A stretch of 64,000 nucleotides of DNA from Hirudinaria manillensis (taxonomy: Eukaryota > Annelida > Clitellata > Hirudinida > Hirudinidae), in the NCBI GenBank assembly GCA_034509925.1, contig CM067526.1, positions 7,090,501 to 7,154,500 of the forward strand. Reading direction: 5' to 3'. This document shows positions 13,739-26,887 of this stretch, in pieces. The translations under genes were made by a program, and so were the position numbers. Numbering within the stretch: position 1 is the stretch's first letter; each line of letters opens with the position of its first letter. The notes beneath the pieces are model-generated. The model made no database searches. It saw only the letters and a program-made list of their open reading frames with translations, and had not been told where the DNA came from.

Positions 13739-14891
13739 GAGAAGGTTTTAAATCATGAACGGTCGAATTGTTTTCAATCTCCTCCATCCTTCATTCCTTC
13801 ATTCATCAGTTACATTCCGGCCCTGCTCCCATTCCGAGTCTTTTGTCTCTTTCAGCAGTTGTTGTTGGCGGTGTTTCTGGTTTTGCTGGTTTTGGTAATG
13901 ATGAAGTCGGTAGTTGTTGGAGTGATGATGATGATGACAATGACGACGATGACAATGAATATGATGATGATCTTAAGAGAGCCAAATAGCAACAGTTATT
14001 AATCGCCTGCAAGTTATAACATCACATAGTATATTAATTTTGTTACCTGCTAGAAGATAATATTAATATCACCGAAAAATAATTAATATATAAATAAGTT
14101 ATAATTACAAACCATAGACATGATATTATTAATGCTACCCCTATCAGTTCTTGGCATCTCCTATGATTTCATGCTTTTAGCGTTCATCCATCCATCACAA
14201 ACATCGCCATTTTCTCCATTCCTAATGTTTTCAATCAACAAATTTAAGTTGAAATTAATTAAATTATCGCAATGTTAATAAACGGAATTAAAGGAATAAA
14301 TAATAAATTATTCTGAAATTTAGAAACTATTCTTAAAAGGTATAGCTGGAATTTCTTAATTTTTACTTAGATTCCATTTTAAGCGGATCGTCTTTCTGTG
14401 ACCAAATCCATTGTTGTCGAATTTTTTTAAACTTCAGTCCTCTTCAAATCCATGGCAAAGAATTTAAAGAAGGAGATCGAAGTTGTTATTGTTATTGTTG
14501 TTGTTGTTGCTGTTGTTTAGTTGATTGTTATTTCATCGTCAAACCGATGAGTATTTATACTATGTTTATATTAAATTTGATATATTTGGCGTATTTAAAT
14601 ATTTATTATATTCTGCCCTTTCAAGAAAATTGACAATTAAAATTAGTGACACACGCCAAACATCCATCCAATCAATAAACCATCCATCCATCCAATCAAC
14701 CAAGAATTAAATAAAAATCACAGCATCCAAGTGCATTCAAACAAACTTCTAAAGCAATTGAAGCTAATTAGTCCATCCTTCCATCCATCCGTCCATCCGC
14801 CCACCCTCCCATTCATCCATCCGTCCAACCGATCGTTGTTTGGATTTTTCAGTTTAAGAAATATATATATATATATAAAATAAGTTAAATA
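13739..14891. repeat. Duplicated segment B', second copy
   Basis: 1,153-nt copy of 8191-9309 that retains an extra ~32 nt of CATCC-type repeat near 14792-14823. It marks the right end of the duplication. Confidence 0.93.
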
Positions 14892-15114
14892 TGATAAATA
14901 CCAAGAATAAGTTGGACAACAATTCCTCTAGAAAGTTTATGCTGCCGTTTCGATTAACACGAAGTCCCTCCCATCATCTGGTGATCTGACCCAGATTAAA
15001 GAGGTCAGTTGCTCCATTCGTAAAACTAGCACATGTTTCTCTTCTCTGCCTTATTTACTGACACTTTGTGGTCTTTCACTTTACCCCCTGTGTCCTATTT
15101 CTATCCAATCAGTC

Positions 15115-15175
15115 ATTCAGCCATCCGTCCGTCCATCCATCCATCCATCCATCCGTCCGTCCATCTATCCATCAT
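15115..15175. repeat. CATC/CGTC tetranucleotide array
   Basis: Alternating CATC and CGTC units. The variants differ only by CG versus CA, the change expected from CpG deamination. Confidence 0.85.
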
Positions 15176-16860
15176 GACAGCATTTAAAAAAGCAAATAAA
15201 TCAACAATAATCCAAGAGTTTAACTCTTGCGGAACAAATGATGAAACTCGGCAGCTGTTCCTGGAATGAGGAGGAAGATAAAAATAAGGAAAAGGAAAAC
15301 AAAGCTGAAACAGAAATGAAAGTCTTTGTTGAGGGATGAGTTAACATAAGATCCAAAATGTTTTAAAAATGTTTTTCAGTCTTTAGAGGATGAAATACGA
15401 CAACCGCACCATTGTCAACAACACAATTGTTCGACTAGAACAACAAAAACAACGACTAAGACGAAAGCAACTTTCAGCAACAACGCCGGCAATAGCAAAT
15501 CGAATCGCTCGGTTGAAGGAAGGATATTTGGTGGATAACAGAAGAGGAAAGGGATTATTTCGAACTCTGGCGATGTGAAGACCTCGATTAGAAAGTCCTC
15601 GATGGGACTTCGCTTCGAGAAAAGAGACCGAAATGGCGGAATATTTTCGAATTCTTTTCGAGAAGATGCTGGAAAATAAAATATTCATGGGACACAAGTT
15701 GATTATTTTTGACTTCTCCCTTCTGCTGTCACATCATCCACCCATCAATATTTTCTCTGCTCTCCTTTATTAAATTACTCCCTCACTCATCGCTGGACTC
15801 CTTGTGATATTTCTTCAAAAGGAAAATATTTTTTAAAGCTACCAACTTGTTGCATTCATTGGGATTTTATTAAAACTGGAACATAAAGGAAATGGTCCTA
15901 AATGCTCGGTTGTTTCAAATGATTTTTATTTCATTAATTAATTATCGTTAATTACTACTCATTTATCAACGAGGTAGGTTGCTCCGCGGGTTATACGGTT
16001 AATTCATCGACTTGGTTTACGGCTTATAATTCATACTTGTTAATTTAAATATTTAGGTCTTATTCAGTCAACTTGCATGTAAGAGAAACTATTAATAGAG
16101 TAGAACTCGAATTTTAAAAAAATCCTCGACAAGAAGTCTTGTGCTTCTTGCTACTTTTTTCAATCATTCCATCATTCTCAAACCACGTGTCTAGAATAAC
16201 ATGAGGTTTAATTGATGAGCAAGATAAAAGTTGGAAAATCCCGAACCGGCACTGTGATTGAAGGTCATTGGCTCCATGACGTCATTACAGGGAGCGGAAG
16301 AGGAAGTAAGCCCGGGAAGCAATAAAAACTACTAAATCGATCAAGATTCCTGCATCCTGTTTTCTTTATTGGCTTTTTGCTGATCACAGAGTTGAGAGGA
16401 ACCACACACGTGACAGAAACAACACCAAGACCCCCGAAGACGTAAAAGAATGTCGATATATGCTACTTTACAGATGAACTCAACGTCCATCTCTGTTGCT
16501 TAAACTTTTCAATAATTATTTTCTTGTCTAAATCATTACAATTTATTTCTAATAAATTAAAAACATTTATTTCTTTAAAGCAAGTATCTTTGTTAAGTTT
16601 GTATGTTACCAATTTATAAATGATATACAATGCTATAGTAAGTTTGCAATTATAAAATATATCATATGAAGTCTTTCTGCATATCATACTTTTAAATGCA
16701 TGATTCACAGATTCATAGAAATGAGAATATCATGACTGCGTACTTCACTACCACCCTTTATCTTTACCAAAGAATGCTTCAGAAAGACATGGGTTTCATT
16801 GAAATATTTTTATCGCACTAGATGGCACTGCTAAAGACTATTTTGTACTTGACAATTTTT

Positions 16861-16940
16861 TGAATGAATGAGTGAATGAACGGATGGACTGACGGACTAA
16901 CGGACGGAGGGGTGGATGGATGGACGGATGGACGGACGGT
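16861..16940. repeat. GAAT/GGAC/GGAT tetranucleotide array
   Basis: Mixed tetranucleotide array whose GGAC and GGAT units again alternate between CG and TG at the unit boundary. Confidence 0.8.
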
Positions 16941-17797
16941 AGTAAGAAACGAATCTTATGAAACACTGTGTTAGAAAGCATTTGAAAGCATTGGGCAAGA
17001 ATATGGAGCCAATTAAGATGTTGTTTATAAATTCCTGATTATCATCATCAAAGTAATCATAAATAAGAGTTTGTTTACATGAAGTGCAATCACGTACAAC
17101 ATCTTGTTATTGTGGTGGTTGTTATCGTCACAATTTATTCGATGTTCATCTGTCGAATAAATGTTAAATATTGTAAATATTCAAAATTAAGTCAATAAAT
17201 TCTTTGCTACTATTAAAGTTACGCGTCATCGAAGAAACTTAACTTAATTCATCTAATTTTTTTTTTTTAGCAAATTGGTGGCACAAACGCAAATCCGCGT
17301 AAAATTGTTTTGATGAATATGTTACTTTGCTATTTGATTTTGCATTTTCAATTATTTTAGAAATTACAGTGTCACTCAAAAACGACTGATCATCCAAGCT
17401 GCAATGCTTGAAGCAGCTACATGAGGAATTTCAAAAACAGATGAAATTGAAAAGCAAAAACATTTTATTTCCAGATAAATCGACCATTGATACACACACT
17501 CAGTGATAGAAACGATGTCGAAAAATATTTTAGTGCAATAGAAATTAAAATCATATACGCCCGATCGCGTAATTGCCCTTTGTGTTTGCAGTAACAAATA
17601 TTTTGATAAAATTACATGACATTTATAAAACCATCGCTTAAAATAATAGTACAAATGATAAAATATATAAAATTATTATTCATTGTAGATCGCTGTAATG
17701 TCTAAAAATGTATTAAGGGCTTTAGCGTCAATAAGACTTCTTTATTTTGGTCCGCTTTCGTCAGTCCTTTAATTTCGTCTTGGTCGCTTATAGAGCA

Positions 17798-20700
17798 ATG
17801 GATTTCAACGCTGTGTGTGGGATAAGTATTTCTTTATTGAAAAACAAAATCTTAAATCTGAATGGAATGATGAATTAGATTTTAGTTAAAAAGTTTGTTG
17901 CCGTTTTTCTAGCCTGTTGCGGACTCCGAAGATAATTTCAAATCTAACTCGGAATGGGAAGGGTTTGACCTGATATTCTTATTAGAAAATTCTAATTTAC
18001 ATTAATTTGCTCCTATTTGTTGGTTTGTTGTGAATATAATTCCTCAAGTTTTAAACATTAGAGAATTACAAATAAAATATTAGATGTTAAAGTCTTTTAA
18101 CTGTGAGTTTCAAAGCAATAATATGAGAGACAAAAATAACTTACTAGCTGATTCAATTATTCCACTAATCTTTTTTTTGTTTAATTCTTCAGTCTTGCTG
18201 GCAAGCTTGAAGAAGTTTTTCTTCGTACACTTTCCAATCAAAAACTACCCCTTGGAAAATCACCCTCAGTAACTGAAGAGCAGCAATGGAATAAAGTTGG
18301 TGAAAAGTTTCAATTTGGTGACCGGGAATTAACTTTGACTCGACACTGGATCTCTGGAGTCGCTTCATCCTCTCCTGAAAAGGATTTTGATTCGGAGGTA
18401 GTCAGTCCAAAAAGAAAAGAGCAGGGTTGGTTTATTTATTGTTGGAAGTTAATAGAATTCAATCATTTTTTTCTATGATGTCTGTGATATTAATGAATTT
18501 CTGGATTTTATTATAATTAGAAACATCACTTGTTAATAGGAAGCAACAACAATAAACAAATTAGAATTGATGAAACACCAAAAGTTTGGTTGGACTCAGA
18601 GTACACTTCAAACTCCTTTTTTGAACCTGGCACTCTACGATGTGACACTCAAGACTTCCATTTATGTTATGGCCTTAAGGATTTCATTATACTATATTTA
18701 GGTTACCATTCATATGACTTGTGTTTTACCTCAAAAGAGCCTCTACGCACACTTTCGGAGGCCATTGGAAGTCATTGGTAAGTTCACACAATTCATGCAA
18801 TTTGGTTTGGTAAATATTTTGGTCAATTATGCTTATAGATTCAGATTTTTTATTTGGTACATTGTACATAAATAATTAGCATTAGAATTTGCTTACTGTC
18901 ACTGATGACAATGTCATTGGTATTTTTCAGCCAGGTTCCCCTGTTTGTTCAATTTCAATATCCACGTTATTTCCGTGGCATCTTGGAGCATTCTGGCCTA
19001 AAAACATCATTTGAAATGCTTTATCTCCGTAGAGGCTTCCGAAATTTTTACTCAGATTTCATGATATATTTGGTTGGTATTCATGATTAGTATGGATATT
19101 AATTGCCATTTATGAATATTGATAATGGAGGCACATTTGAGGAACCAAATGAAATTTTGCCATAATTCTTATTCATAAGAGCCTAATTGATAATGTAAGC
19201 ATGTGAAATTTTCATGGTTGTTATTCACAAAGAAAAAACATGGGATAGAAGTAATTCCTAATACTACTAAGTTATCTGCAAGGTTCACTTACACCGTCTA
19301 TGAGAGATTATGCTATCCATGTAAAGCCTTACCCCCTGGTATGTTGTTATCTGCTTTTTGATGAATATTTGTCAACATTCTGTTATGTCTGTGTTTCAAC
19401 CAATAAAACATGCACTCTAATTTCATCCCAGAATTAAGTAATTTATATTACTACAATGAACTTACAATGAATTATGTTTCATTATCAAGATAAGTGCTTT
19501 TTAGCATGATATGAAATTAATAATGATTATGTAATTCAATTATTTTACCAATGCGAACAGATTTGGCTTCCTCGGCAACTGATTTTGGAATGAAGGAATT
19601 GTATCATTGGGATGGCGCTGAATCATGGTGAGTGTTAAATGATTATCAGTCCATTCATTTATATTCATCCACCTCATATAGTTGGTCTATGTTTCTGTTC
19701 AGTCACCTCTTACAGCATTTACACTAGTAACTAAACACCATATACCCTTATTTTGTAGCGAGTTCAACCTTTATCTCAATTGGCCAAATTATCAAATCAC
19801 TGCCTTTGATGTGTGAGTGATTATGATTTTGATTAATATTTGAAGCAATTAGCTTGAAATTTTTCATAATTACTCGTAAATGCAATTTCAAGGGATTTAG
19901 ACCTTAATACTGCTCCTGAATGGTGGCTTCAGGCCAAGTTTTCAGATACATCGGAAGTTCCATTGGGTTTGGAATTTATAAAGATTCATTTTTACCAATT
20001 TATATTCCACTTTAGTGATTATTTATATAAATAAGATATCATCATAGGCGTTATTAAATCTGTATTTAATGTTATTTATATAAATAATATAATTCCTATG
20101 GTAACACATAATAATTTATATATGATATTAAGGGGAATGCCTAAGAAGGTTCCTTGATATGTGCTATCCACTACCATCACCAAGTTTCCAAACCCGTTTA
20201 ATAGAAGAATATGTAAAAATGAGTAAGTTACACTTTTAGATTTTAATAAATTGGCATTTTATTGAATTAAATATTGTTTTGAATATTTTGAGATTTAGTT
20301 TATTATCAGTTGAAGTAGATTTAATTGTTTGATATTTGAATAATATCATGAATTCACTAATAATGGACAATGTGTTTGTCTCAACTTATTCCATTCAAAC
20401 CAAATTTTAGAGGCGTCTGTGCATTTTTAAATGACTTGATGTAATTTGATTTTAAGCATTTCATAACTCAATGTATTCATTGCTTCAAAATTGTGGATAA
20501 TTAGTCTTATACTACAACCACTAAATAATTATCTTTAATTGTAGAACTATTCAAACTGTTTCATCAGCATTACATTTTTATCTCATATACTACTGCATTA
20601 TAATAACTTAATTTTAAACATTATATCAGTTGATGGATCCCTGACCAGGCAGTATTTTGGGTCAAAGTTCAGGAATGACATCTTTAAACTCAGCCATAAA

Positions 20701-23700
20701 TCTGAACATTCACTCATTCCTCCTGAATCATTTCATGCAATTCTTAAGGTTGGTTTTGAATTTATAACTTGTGAGGATGGTCATAGCATTTTTCGTTGCA
20801 TAGAGATTGAAATTATACATTGGTAATTTATTCGTGCAATGCTCTCTTTAGGAAAAATGGACCAATTTATAATATGCCGTTAGGTTTAAAAGATTTTTTT
20901 AAATTTTAGTTTTTGTTTTCTCGCTCATCTCAACACTCCTGTGCAGACAACAGTGCATCAATTGCTGAGGAAGTTTATGACTCCTTCTCCCTTCCGAGCA
21001 AAGTAATCTAATTACATAATACTATCTATTATCATGGTGAATGATATTAAATGAGTAAAATATAAATTAAACATTTAGGAAGTATCAAAATACTTTGTGT
21101 CAGCAAAGGATTCTGACCTCATGACTCGATTGGCAGTGTGTTTATGCATTGTCAATAAATATCATGGAGGTATTAGAGCTGTCAGTCAGCTGTGGGAGGA
21201 GTTTATTCTGCAGGCGCAATATTACAAGGACATCACATTCGCTAAAAAGTGAGTATTTTGAGTTTTTTAAAACTAGGGGTGTACCAGAATGTGACTCTGA
21301 AGTCAAAAATCTGATTTTTCCCATGACCAGCAGGATTTGGTCATGTTTGTTATAGTTTAGGCAATATTTTCAGTAAGATAAATTAAATCTGACATTCAGA
21401 TGTAACTTAAGTGGTACCTTGCAAAAGTTGACATTAACACTGCAAATGCTAAATGGATTTGTTTTGCCAATGATGATGGCAATGGATACAGAGCCCTCCA
21501 TATTGTTGAAAGATTGTTTCGAGGAATTGAATCTAACAAAGAAAAAGAAACTTCCAGCAAATGTTGTTCTCGGCACTAAAGAGGGCAGATGTAGGCTCCA
21601 GATTTGTTTGACTGGAATTCTTCATGAAATCCCAAAAGTATCTTCACTATCTACTGGAGACATAAGTCTATATTAATAGCACTGGCCTCCTTTTGAGCTA
21701 AATGCAGAAAAGTCAATCTTTTTGAAGCACAACCTATTCCCGGTTGACAGTCTTGAGGGATTGCAAGCATTTTGCTTATAAGTGCATTTCATTGTTTTTT
21801 ATTGTTAACCAGTAAAATTATCGAATGGTTTTACTCAGTGAGTTCACTGAGAATGTTAACCCAAATAGAATATAATATCCGATCAAATTTAAAGTTGAAC
21901 TTGGGTGAGCTTTGTATGGATTCCACAAAATATAATCCAGCACATCCCGATTTGTTGATGTTCATACTTTATGTATGTACTTTTTAGTTTGATTAACATG
22001 ATCATTTTTTAATATTTTGTGGCCATGGTGACCATAGTTATTATTTAATTAAGCAATCAAATAAATAAGGAATGAATAAAGTTTGTTAATTATTTATCCA
22101 AAGATATAGAAGGAATATGGGTTGCCTGTTGCCACCTTGGAATATTCAGGTAAAACCCACTTGGGTTCTGATGATGATGTTTCATTTAAATGATGACTTG
22201 ATTACTTGGAACTGAATGCCTTTCTGTGATAAATTTGATGTTGGCCTATCAAATTAATTGCTAAATTTGGTAATGGTGTTGAAGTTTGGATGTTGGTTTT
22301 GCAGTAAACTTTGTTTTAAATTCAGTACTCATTATGACCATTCAACAAAATTTAGATTCTGAGATTATCATTGATGGAGCCCTCTGATCTGGTATTTGCC
22401 TTCATGCCTTTTCTCATCCAGTCAGCTGTCACCACCCTTAAAAATTATCGTAAGTTTGATAGACTGCTTTTACTAGACAATTGGTTGCAGTTTTTCATTA
22501 ATGTTACTTAGATTTGGTATGTGATATTGTTATATTACAACAGTGTCTGTAAAAGAATTTTATTATTATTATTATTAAATAATCACTGGAAAAAATTGGG
22601 ATTTTTTTTATCCATCAGCTGAATGCAAGAATTCTTTTCTTAAAGAACATCTCCTCAGAATTGAGGAAAAACTGAAAGATATTTGGTGTGATGAATCAAA
22701 ATTCAAGAGATGTGAGGTGCAAGTTGTTTGAATGTTTCTGATGGGGTTGTGTGGCTAAATAGAATAAGTGAATGCATTTAAGTAGCAAATATTTTATTTT
22801 AATTTTCAAATTATTTGGCATTTGTTTTCCTAAATTTCATATCAAGGAATTCCTTGCCAGGGGTTAATACAAAGTGTAGCATAAATGCTAAATTTGAAAT
22901 TATTTCATATGCTGATGTAAAGCATAATATTATCTACTAATATCATCTAAATCATGACATTAAAATAAACTTCAACCTAACTTTATGCCATGTTATTAAC
23001 AGGACCTGGTACGTTATGTGACACTCATTGAACAGAAATTAACAACCATTCAGTACATATTGGAGAGGTTAAGGCCATATGTTCTGACTCTTAGTGATAA
23101 TCAGAGAATCAGTGAAGAAGAGCTTCAGAATTTTGTCTCTGATCTTGTGGAAAACAGAATAGTTTTAATTAAGAACCATAAAGAGAATCCCTTTGGCATG
23201 CTCATTCATAATTTCTTCCTTGAGAACTTGGAGGTAATGCGATAGTACTTTATGATGTTCTTTGTGGGTAATGCAATCACCTGCTATTTACTGGTTTTAT
23301 TTCTTCAGCCAGATGAAGATTGTTGTGATTCTGATTTTGAATTCGAGGTAATAGTTCTTTATGATAGAGATTTTGGGAAGAAATACATTGCATCTTCACC
23401 CTTCTGTTTTTTCTTCACAGTACTTGAGAGATGCTTGTGATGATCCAGATTCACAAACCAGTTCTATCCAAGAGGCTTGTGTAAGAGAATGCAACCTGTC
23501 TTTGTGATGATGAGTTTGGGGCAAAACATGTGCAACATAATATTTCTCTTCACAGGCTGTAAATGAACCCACAAGTGAGTGTGACACTCACGTCCTTGAT
23601 GAAAAAGTCACTTGGGGCCAACTTGACAAATTTCCAAAACTATGGAGAAAGGAGTATATCTTCACACTTAAGTCTAAGCCGACAGATCCCTCACAGCAAC

Positions 23701-23807
23701 CTTACACTCAGCTACTTCGCTGTTGTTATTCTGGCGAGCTCATGATGGCAGGCGCATTCACCTCTGACTTGACTTTTGGTGAAAGATATGCATCTGGGAT
23801 GTACTAA
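17798..23807 (+). CDS. RAB3GAP1: Rab3 GTPase-activating protein catalytic subunit (RAB3GAP1 orthologue)
   Basis: Exons read by eye: 17798-17812, 17913-17962, 18193-18397, 18521-18777, 18931-19072, 19233-19338, 19561-19627, 19759-19812, 19893-19966, 20133-20222, 20630-20748, 20910-21002, 21079-21248, 21400 to about 21590, then 22356-22449, 22619-22716, 23003-23233, 23309-23347, 23421-23480 and 23556-23807. Phases match across the joins up to exon 14. One or more exons between about 21590 and 22356 are unresolved. About 800 residues are visible; the human protein has about 980. Diagnostic matches are SEWEGLAGKLEEV near the N-terminus, CQVPLFVQ and TSFEMLYLR in the first third, CLCIVNKYHGGIRAVSQLW in the middle, and WRKEYIFTLKSKP plus the C-terminal AGAFTSDLTFG. 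In animals RAB3GAP1 pairs with RAB3GAP2. The complex stimulates GTP hydrolysis by Rab3 and acts as exchange factor for Rab18 in vesicle release, ER shape and autophagy. The first exon (MDFNA) is the least certain. No break was seen, so the gene is probably functional. Confidence 0.93.
21591..22355 (+). other. Unresolved part of the RAB3GAP1 gene
   Basis: The family has about 100-150 residues between the CLC-x-x-N region and the ILRLSLMEPSDLVF segment that I could not place. The frame entering at 21400 closes at 21674-21676, so its donor lies earlier; GTAGGC at 21591 after EGR is a candidate. Open stretches near 21680-21770 and 21827-21950 are candidate exons without a clean splice solution. 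Confidence 0.4.
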
Positions 23808-24759
23808 AATTTATGCATTAAATTGCTGACTAAAAAAGACTGAACATTGTTTGCTTTAACTACTTTCATGGATGTGGTAAATACTACTGGTGTGTTTACG
23901 AGGATATTTTATTTGATTACGTCCTTACTTTATAAAGAGTTATTAGCTGTTTAAATTCATCAATAGCCAAATAGACTAGATTCTAATAATTAGTTGACGC
24001 AAATCTAGTAGCTCTAAGCATTCAGATATTGGGTTTGTTGCGCTCATCTTGCATTTGTTGGGATTTACCTCAGGGTAAGGATTGAGAAGGTTTAATGAGC
24101 ATAGAAAAATTTGTTAATTTGGGAGAGGGGTGAACTGGATATAGCGAATGAGGGATTGTATTTGTCGGATTGCGGAGGTTGTATGGTTGCATGATTGTAT
24201 CACAAAAGTAGCATGGTGCTTTAACGTGATGCCAATGATTTTTAGAAGACTAGGGGTAAATAAAATACAATTTTTTAAAGTATATTATAATTTGAAGTTA
24301 ATTTAATTTAATTGTGGCTGCGAAAAGTTCTATGTAAGAAAATGTCTGAATGTCGTTCCAGCAGAAAAAAAAAACAGTGGTAATAATTCATAAAGTATGA
24401 TAGATTACCTGCCATGTAAGCGTTTTAAATTTGGGACCCTTGCACTAATTTTTTTCTACAAATCAGTTATAATTTTTCAATTTGATTTGAGCTGAAATGA
24501 TTACGAAAGGTTTGCGGTCTACGCTCTCTTAATGACAACACTGGAGTTGTTAATAATAATAATAAATTTTTGGCGTTATTATCTGGTTTTTTTTGTATTG
24601 CTATGATATTGTTATAAAAAAAATTATACACTCTATTTTTGGGGAAAAATTAATCAATGATGCAGTCAATTATTTTACAGAATGTGTGATCTTTGCAATG
24701 TAATATATTGGTAAACATGTCGCTTTTAGCGCGTTGTTCGTAACAAAGTTTAATAAGTC
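23808..24759. other. Intergenic spacer between RAB3GAP1 and the KEN nuclease gene
   Basis: AT-rich. It should hold the 3' UTR of RAB3GAP1 and the promoter of the next gene; neither is clear by eye. Confidence 0.45.
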
Positions 24760-26887
24760 ATGATGGGAGAGGAGTCGATCAAATTAAAATTTACAAATGA
24801 GAAGAATATTTCTAAATTCTCCAAGTTTGTTAAATATGAATTTTTATCGTTATATTACGGCCGTATCAGTTAGATAGATTTTGTCTATCAATTATATACA
24901 CTAAGATTTTACTTTAACATTTAAACCATCAAAATACATTTTTACCTGAAGACCTCACGCCAATCGTTCGCCTGCGTTTCTGAGCTGACATTTGCTAATC
25001 ATCACTCCAATTCGCAATTCTCACATAAAATCTAGACATTTCCCATCATTCCTATTCTAGTTGCATGGTCCTAGACCATGACTTTAAATATTAGGTTGAA
25101 TTTTCTTTTCTTTTTTGAGGCTTAATGGATCATGATTGCTTGGCCAGGAAAATAAATGGCATGACATTCTCTTTTGTAGAGGCCTATTAGAGTCGACAGA
25201 AGTACTAATAAAATCGTATGAATCAGGCGATTCGAGAGCCAGCAGAGAAAAGGACCAATTAACTCGGTTGAAAGACGCAAAGAATACAATCAAATTGATA
25301 GCATATGTTAGTATTCAATCTGATTAGATAATTCGATTATTGAGAACTCAAATTGAAGTAAAGTGATTTGAATTTCATTAATGAAGATGTAATGTTTACT
25401 TTTCAAAAAGTACAATGATTTTTTGCATCTAATGTTGAATTTGAGTGGTGGAAAACTAAATGACATACTTTAATTTAGGATGAACAAGCAGACAAAACAC
25501 TTCTGGTGTTTCCTATGTATGACTCGAACCTACAACGTTTTCTGGAGGATAATAGGGAAACCACAGATTTGATGCAGTCAAAGATCATTGCTCTTCAAAT
25601 CATAGCAGGAGTTAGTGAACTGCACAAGAGAGAGATCGGTAAAAATCTGAATTAACGCTAATGCATTATTATATTTACTTATTCTATAGCCAAATTTAAT
25701 ATAATTATTTATAATTGCAAATGAAGTTCATGGAAATGTTACGCCTTGGAGTATAGTGGTGAGACATGGAGGTGTTAACAACAAAGAAGTATTTGTGGCC
25801 ATCTGTGACTTGAGGAACTCAATAAAGATTGGAAACAAGACCAGCTTGGTATCTTTTTCCAAGGAATTTTGCGCCCCTGAACTCACTGATTCTTCAAAAG
25901 CATCAGTAATTTAGATTAAATTTTGTTTATCACAATTTTATTGTAATTTTATTATATAAAATATAATATATATATTAAATTTTCAGGTAACTACCTCAGT
26001 CGACGTCTACAGTGTAGGCAAAATATTAAAACAAGTCTTAGATTGCCAATGGTATTTGACAAAGGATGGCGAACGAAAAGAGATTGATGTTTTTGATAAA
26101 TCATCAAGTAAAAAATGAATATTAATCAAATTTTCATACATAATTTACATGTTAAATTTACAATAGGAGGGCACACTCTCAATCGGATGTTTTGTGACAC
26201 TCCAGTCAGGGAAAAACTCAAACACATCAGAATGTACCCCTTCTTTTGGAGAAACAATGCCATACCTAAGTTTTATGAAGTTTGTTTATAATTCTACTAT
26301 TTTCTAATTGTTATTTAAGCATACTTTAGAAAGCTATAAATTAACACTTTTCTGGCTTAAATCTTGTTTGACTTAAATTATTTCAGAGTGCTTACAGTCT
26401 GTCTAAACGGAAGAGAACGCTTGAAAATATGTTGTTGAAAGAATCTCATTCATGGAGAATATCAGTCCCTGAAGCACTCATGACTGGTAAATCAATTGTT
26501 GGAAAATCAATTCAATTCTTTTGTTCTTTAAAATATGTTTATATTGTGTTAAAGGAATGGAATCACCATCGGGGAAGAAAATCAAAGAATATTGTGACAA
26601 CTATGAAGATCTTTTACGATTCCTGAGAAACCTGGTAAAACCTGGAGACCAAAATCTTCATTATTTTATTTTTATTTTAATTATCATCTTTTCAGAGTGC
26701 CCATCCAGAAACTAAAGGATCACAACAATTGGAAGGCGGTCGGATCTTTTGGATGAGGAACACATTTCCTGAAGAAACTCTGAAAATGTTTGACATTATT
26801 TTTCCCCACGTCGACAAACTTTTCCACGACGAGTTCATGAATGGCGCCCCTCTAGATTGCCCTCTTCTTGCATTGCAACATCGATGA
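24760..26887 (+). CDS. Sensor-less pseudokinase-KEN endoribonuclease (IRE1/RNase L-like)
   Basis: Nine exons: 24760-24868, 25182-25306, 25479-25638, 25727-25905, 25987-26107, 26167-26279, 26387-26486, 26555-26634 and 26696-26887. All have GT-AG borders and matching phases and total 1,179 nt, about 392 residues. Residues ~1-245 are a kinase fold. The Gly-rich loop is not recognisable; EVLIKSY supplies the VAIK-like Lys. The catalytic loop reads HGNVTPWSIVV, so Asp of HRD is Asn, and DFG is DLR; the APE motif survives as CAPEL. I infer a pseudokinase. The rest is a KEN RNase domain: MYPFFW at its start (compare HPFFW in IRE1) and LLRFLRNLSAHPE, which keeps the Arg, Asn and +5 His of the IRE1/RNase L active site, with a nearby Tyr in EYCDNYE. 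By family knowledge KEN domains cleave RNA when dimerised. There is no signal peptide, membrane segment, ankyrin repeat or luminal domain, so the activating input is unknown and the protein is probably cytosolic. The first exon and its splice are inferred from phase and resemblance to a kinase N-lobe; exons 2-9 are strong. Confidence 0.85.

Larger units (their letters stand above)
14892..17797. other. Intergenic region upstream of the RAB3GAP1 gene
   Basis: Contains a CATC/CGTC array at about 15115-15175, a GAAT/GGAC array at 16861-16940 and a CRE palindrome at 16277-16284. A short open frame at 15390-15578 (62 codons, K/R/Q-rich, preceded by a pyrimidine tract and AG) could be an exon but has no recognisable homologue. 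Confidence 0.45.

Noticed and set aside
21638-21679. 42-nt intron to extend RAB3GAP1 exon 14
   Set aside because: Too short compared with other introns and the joined peptide matches the family only weakly.
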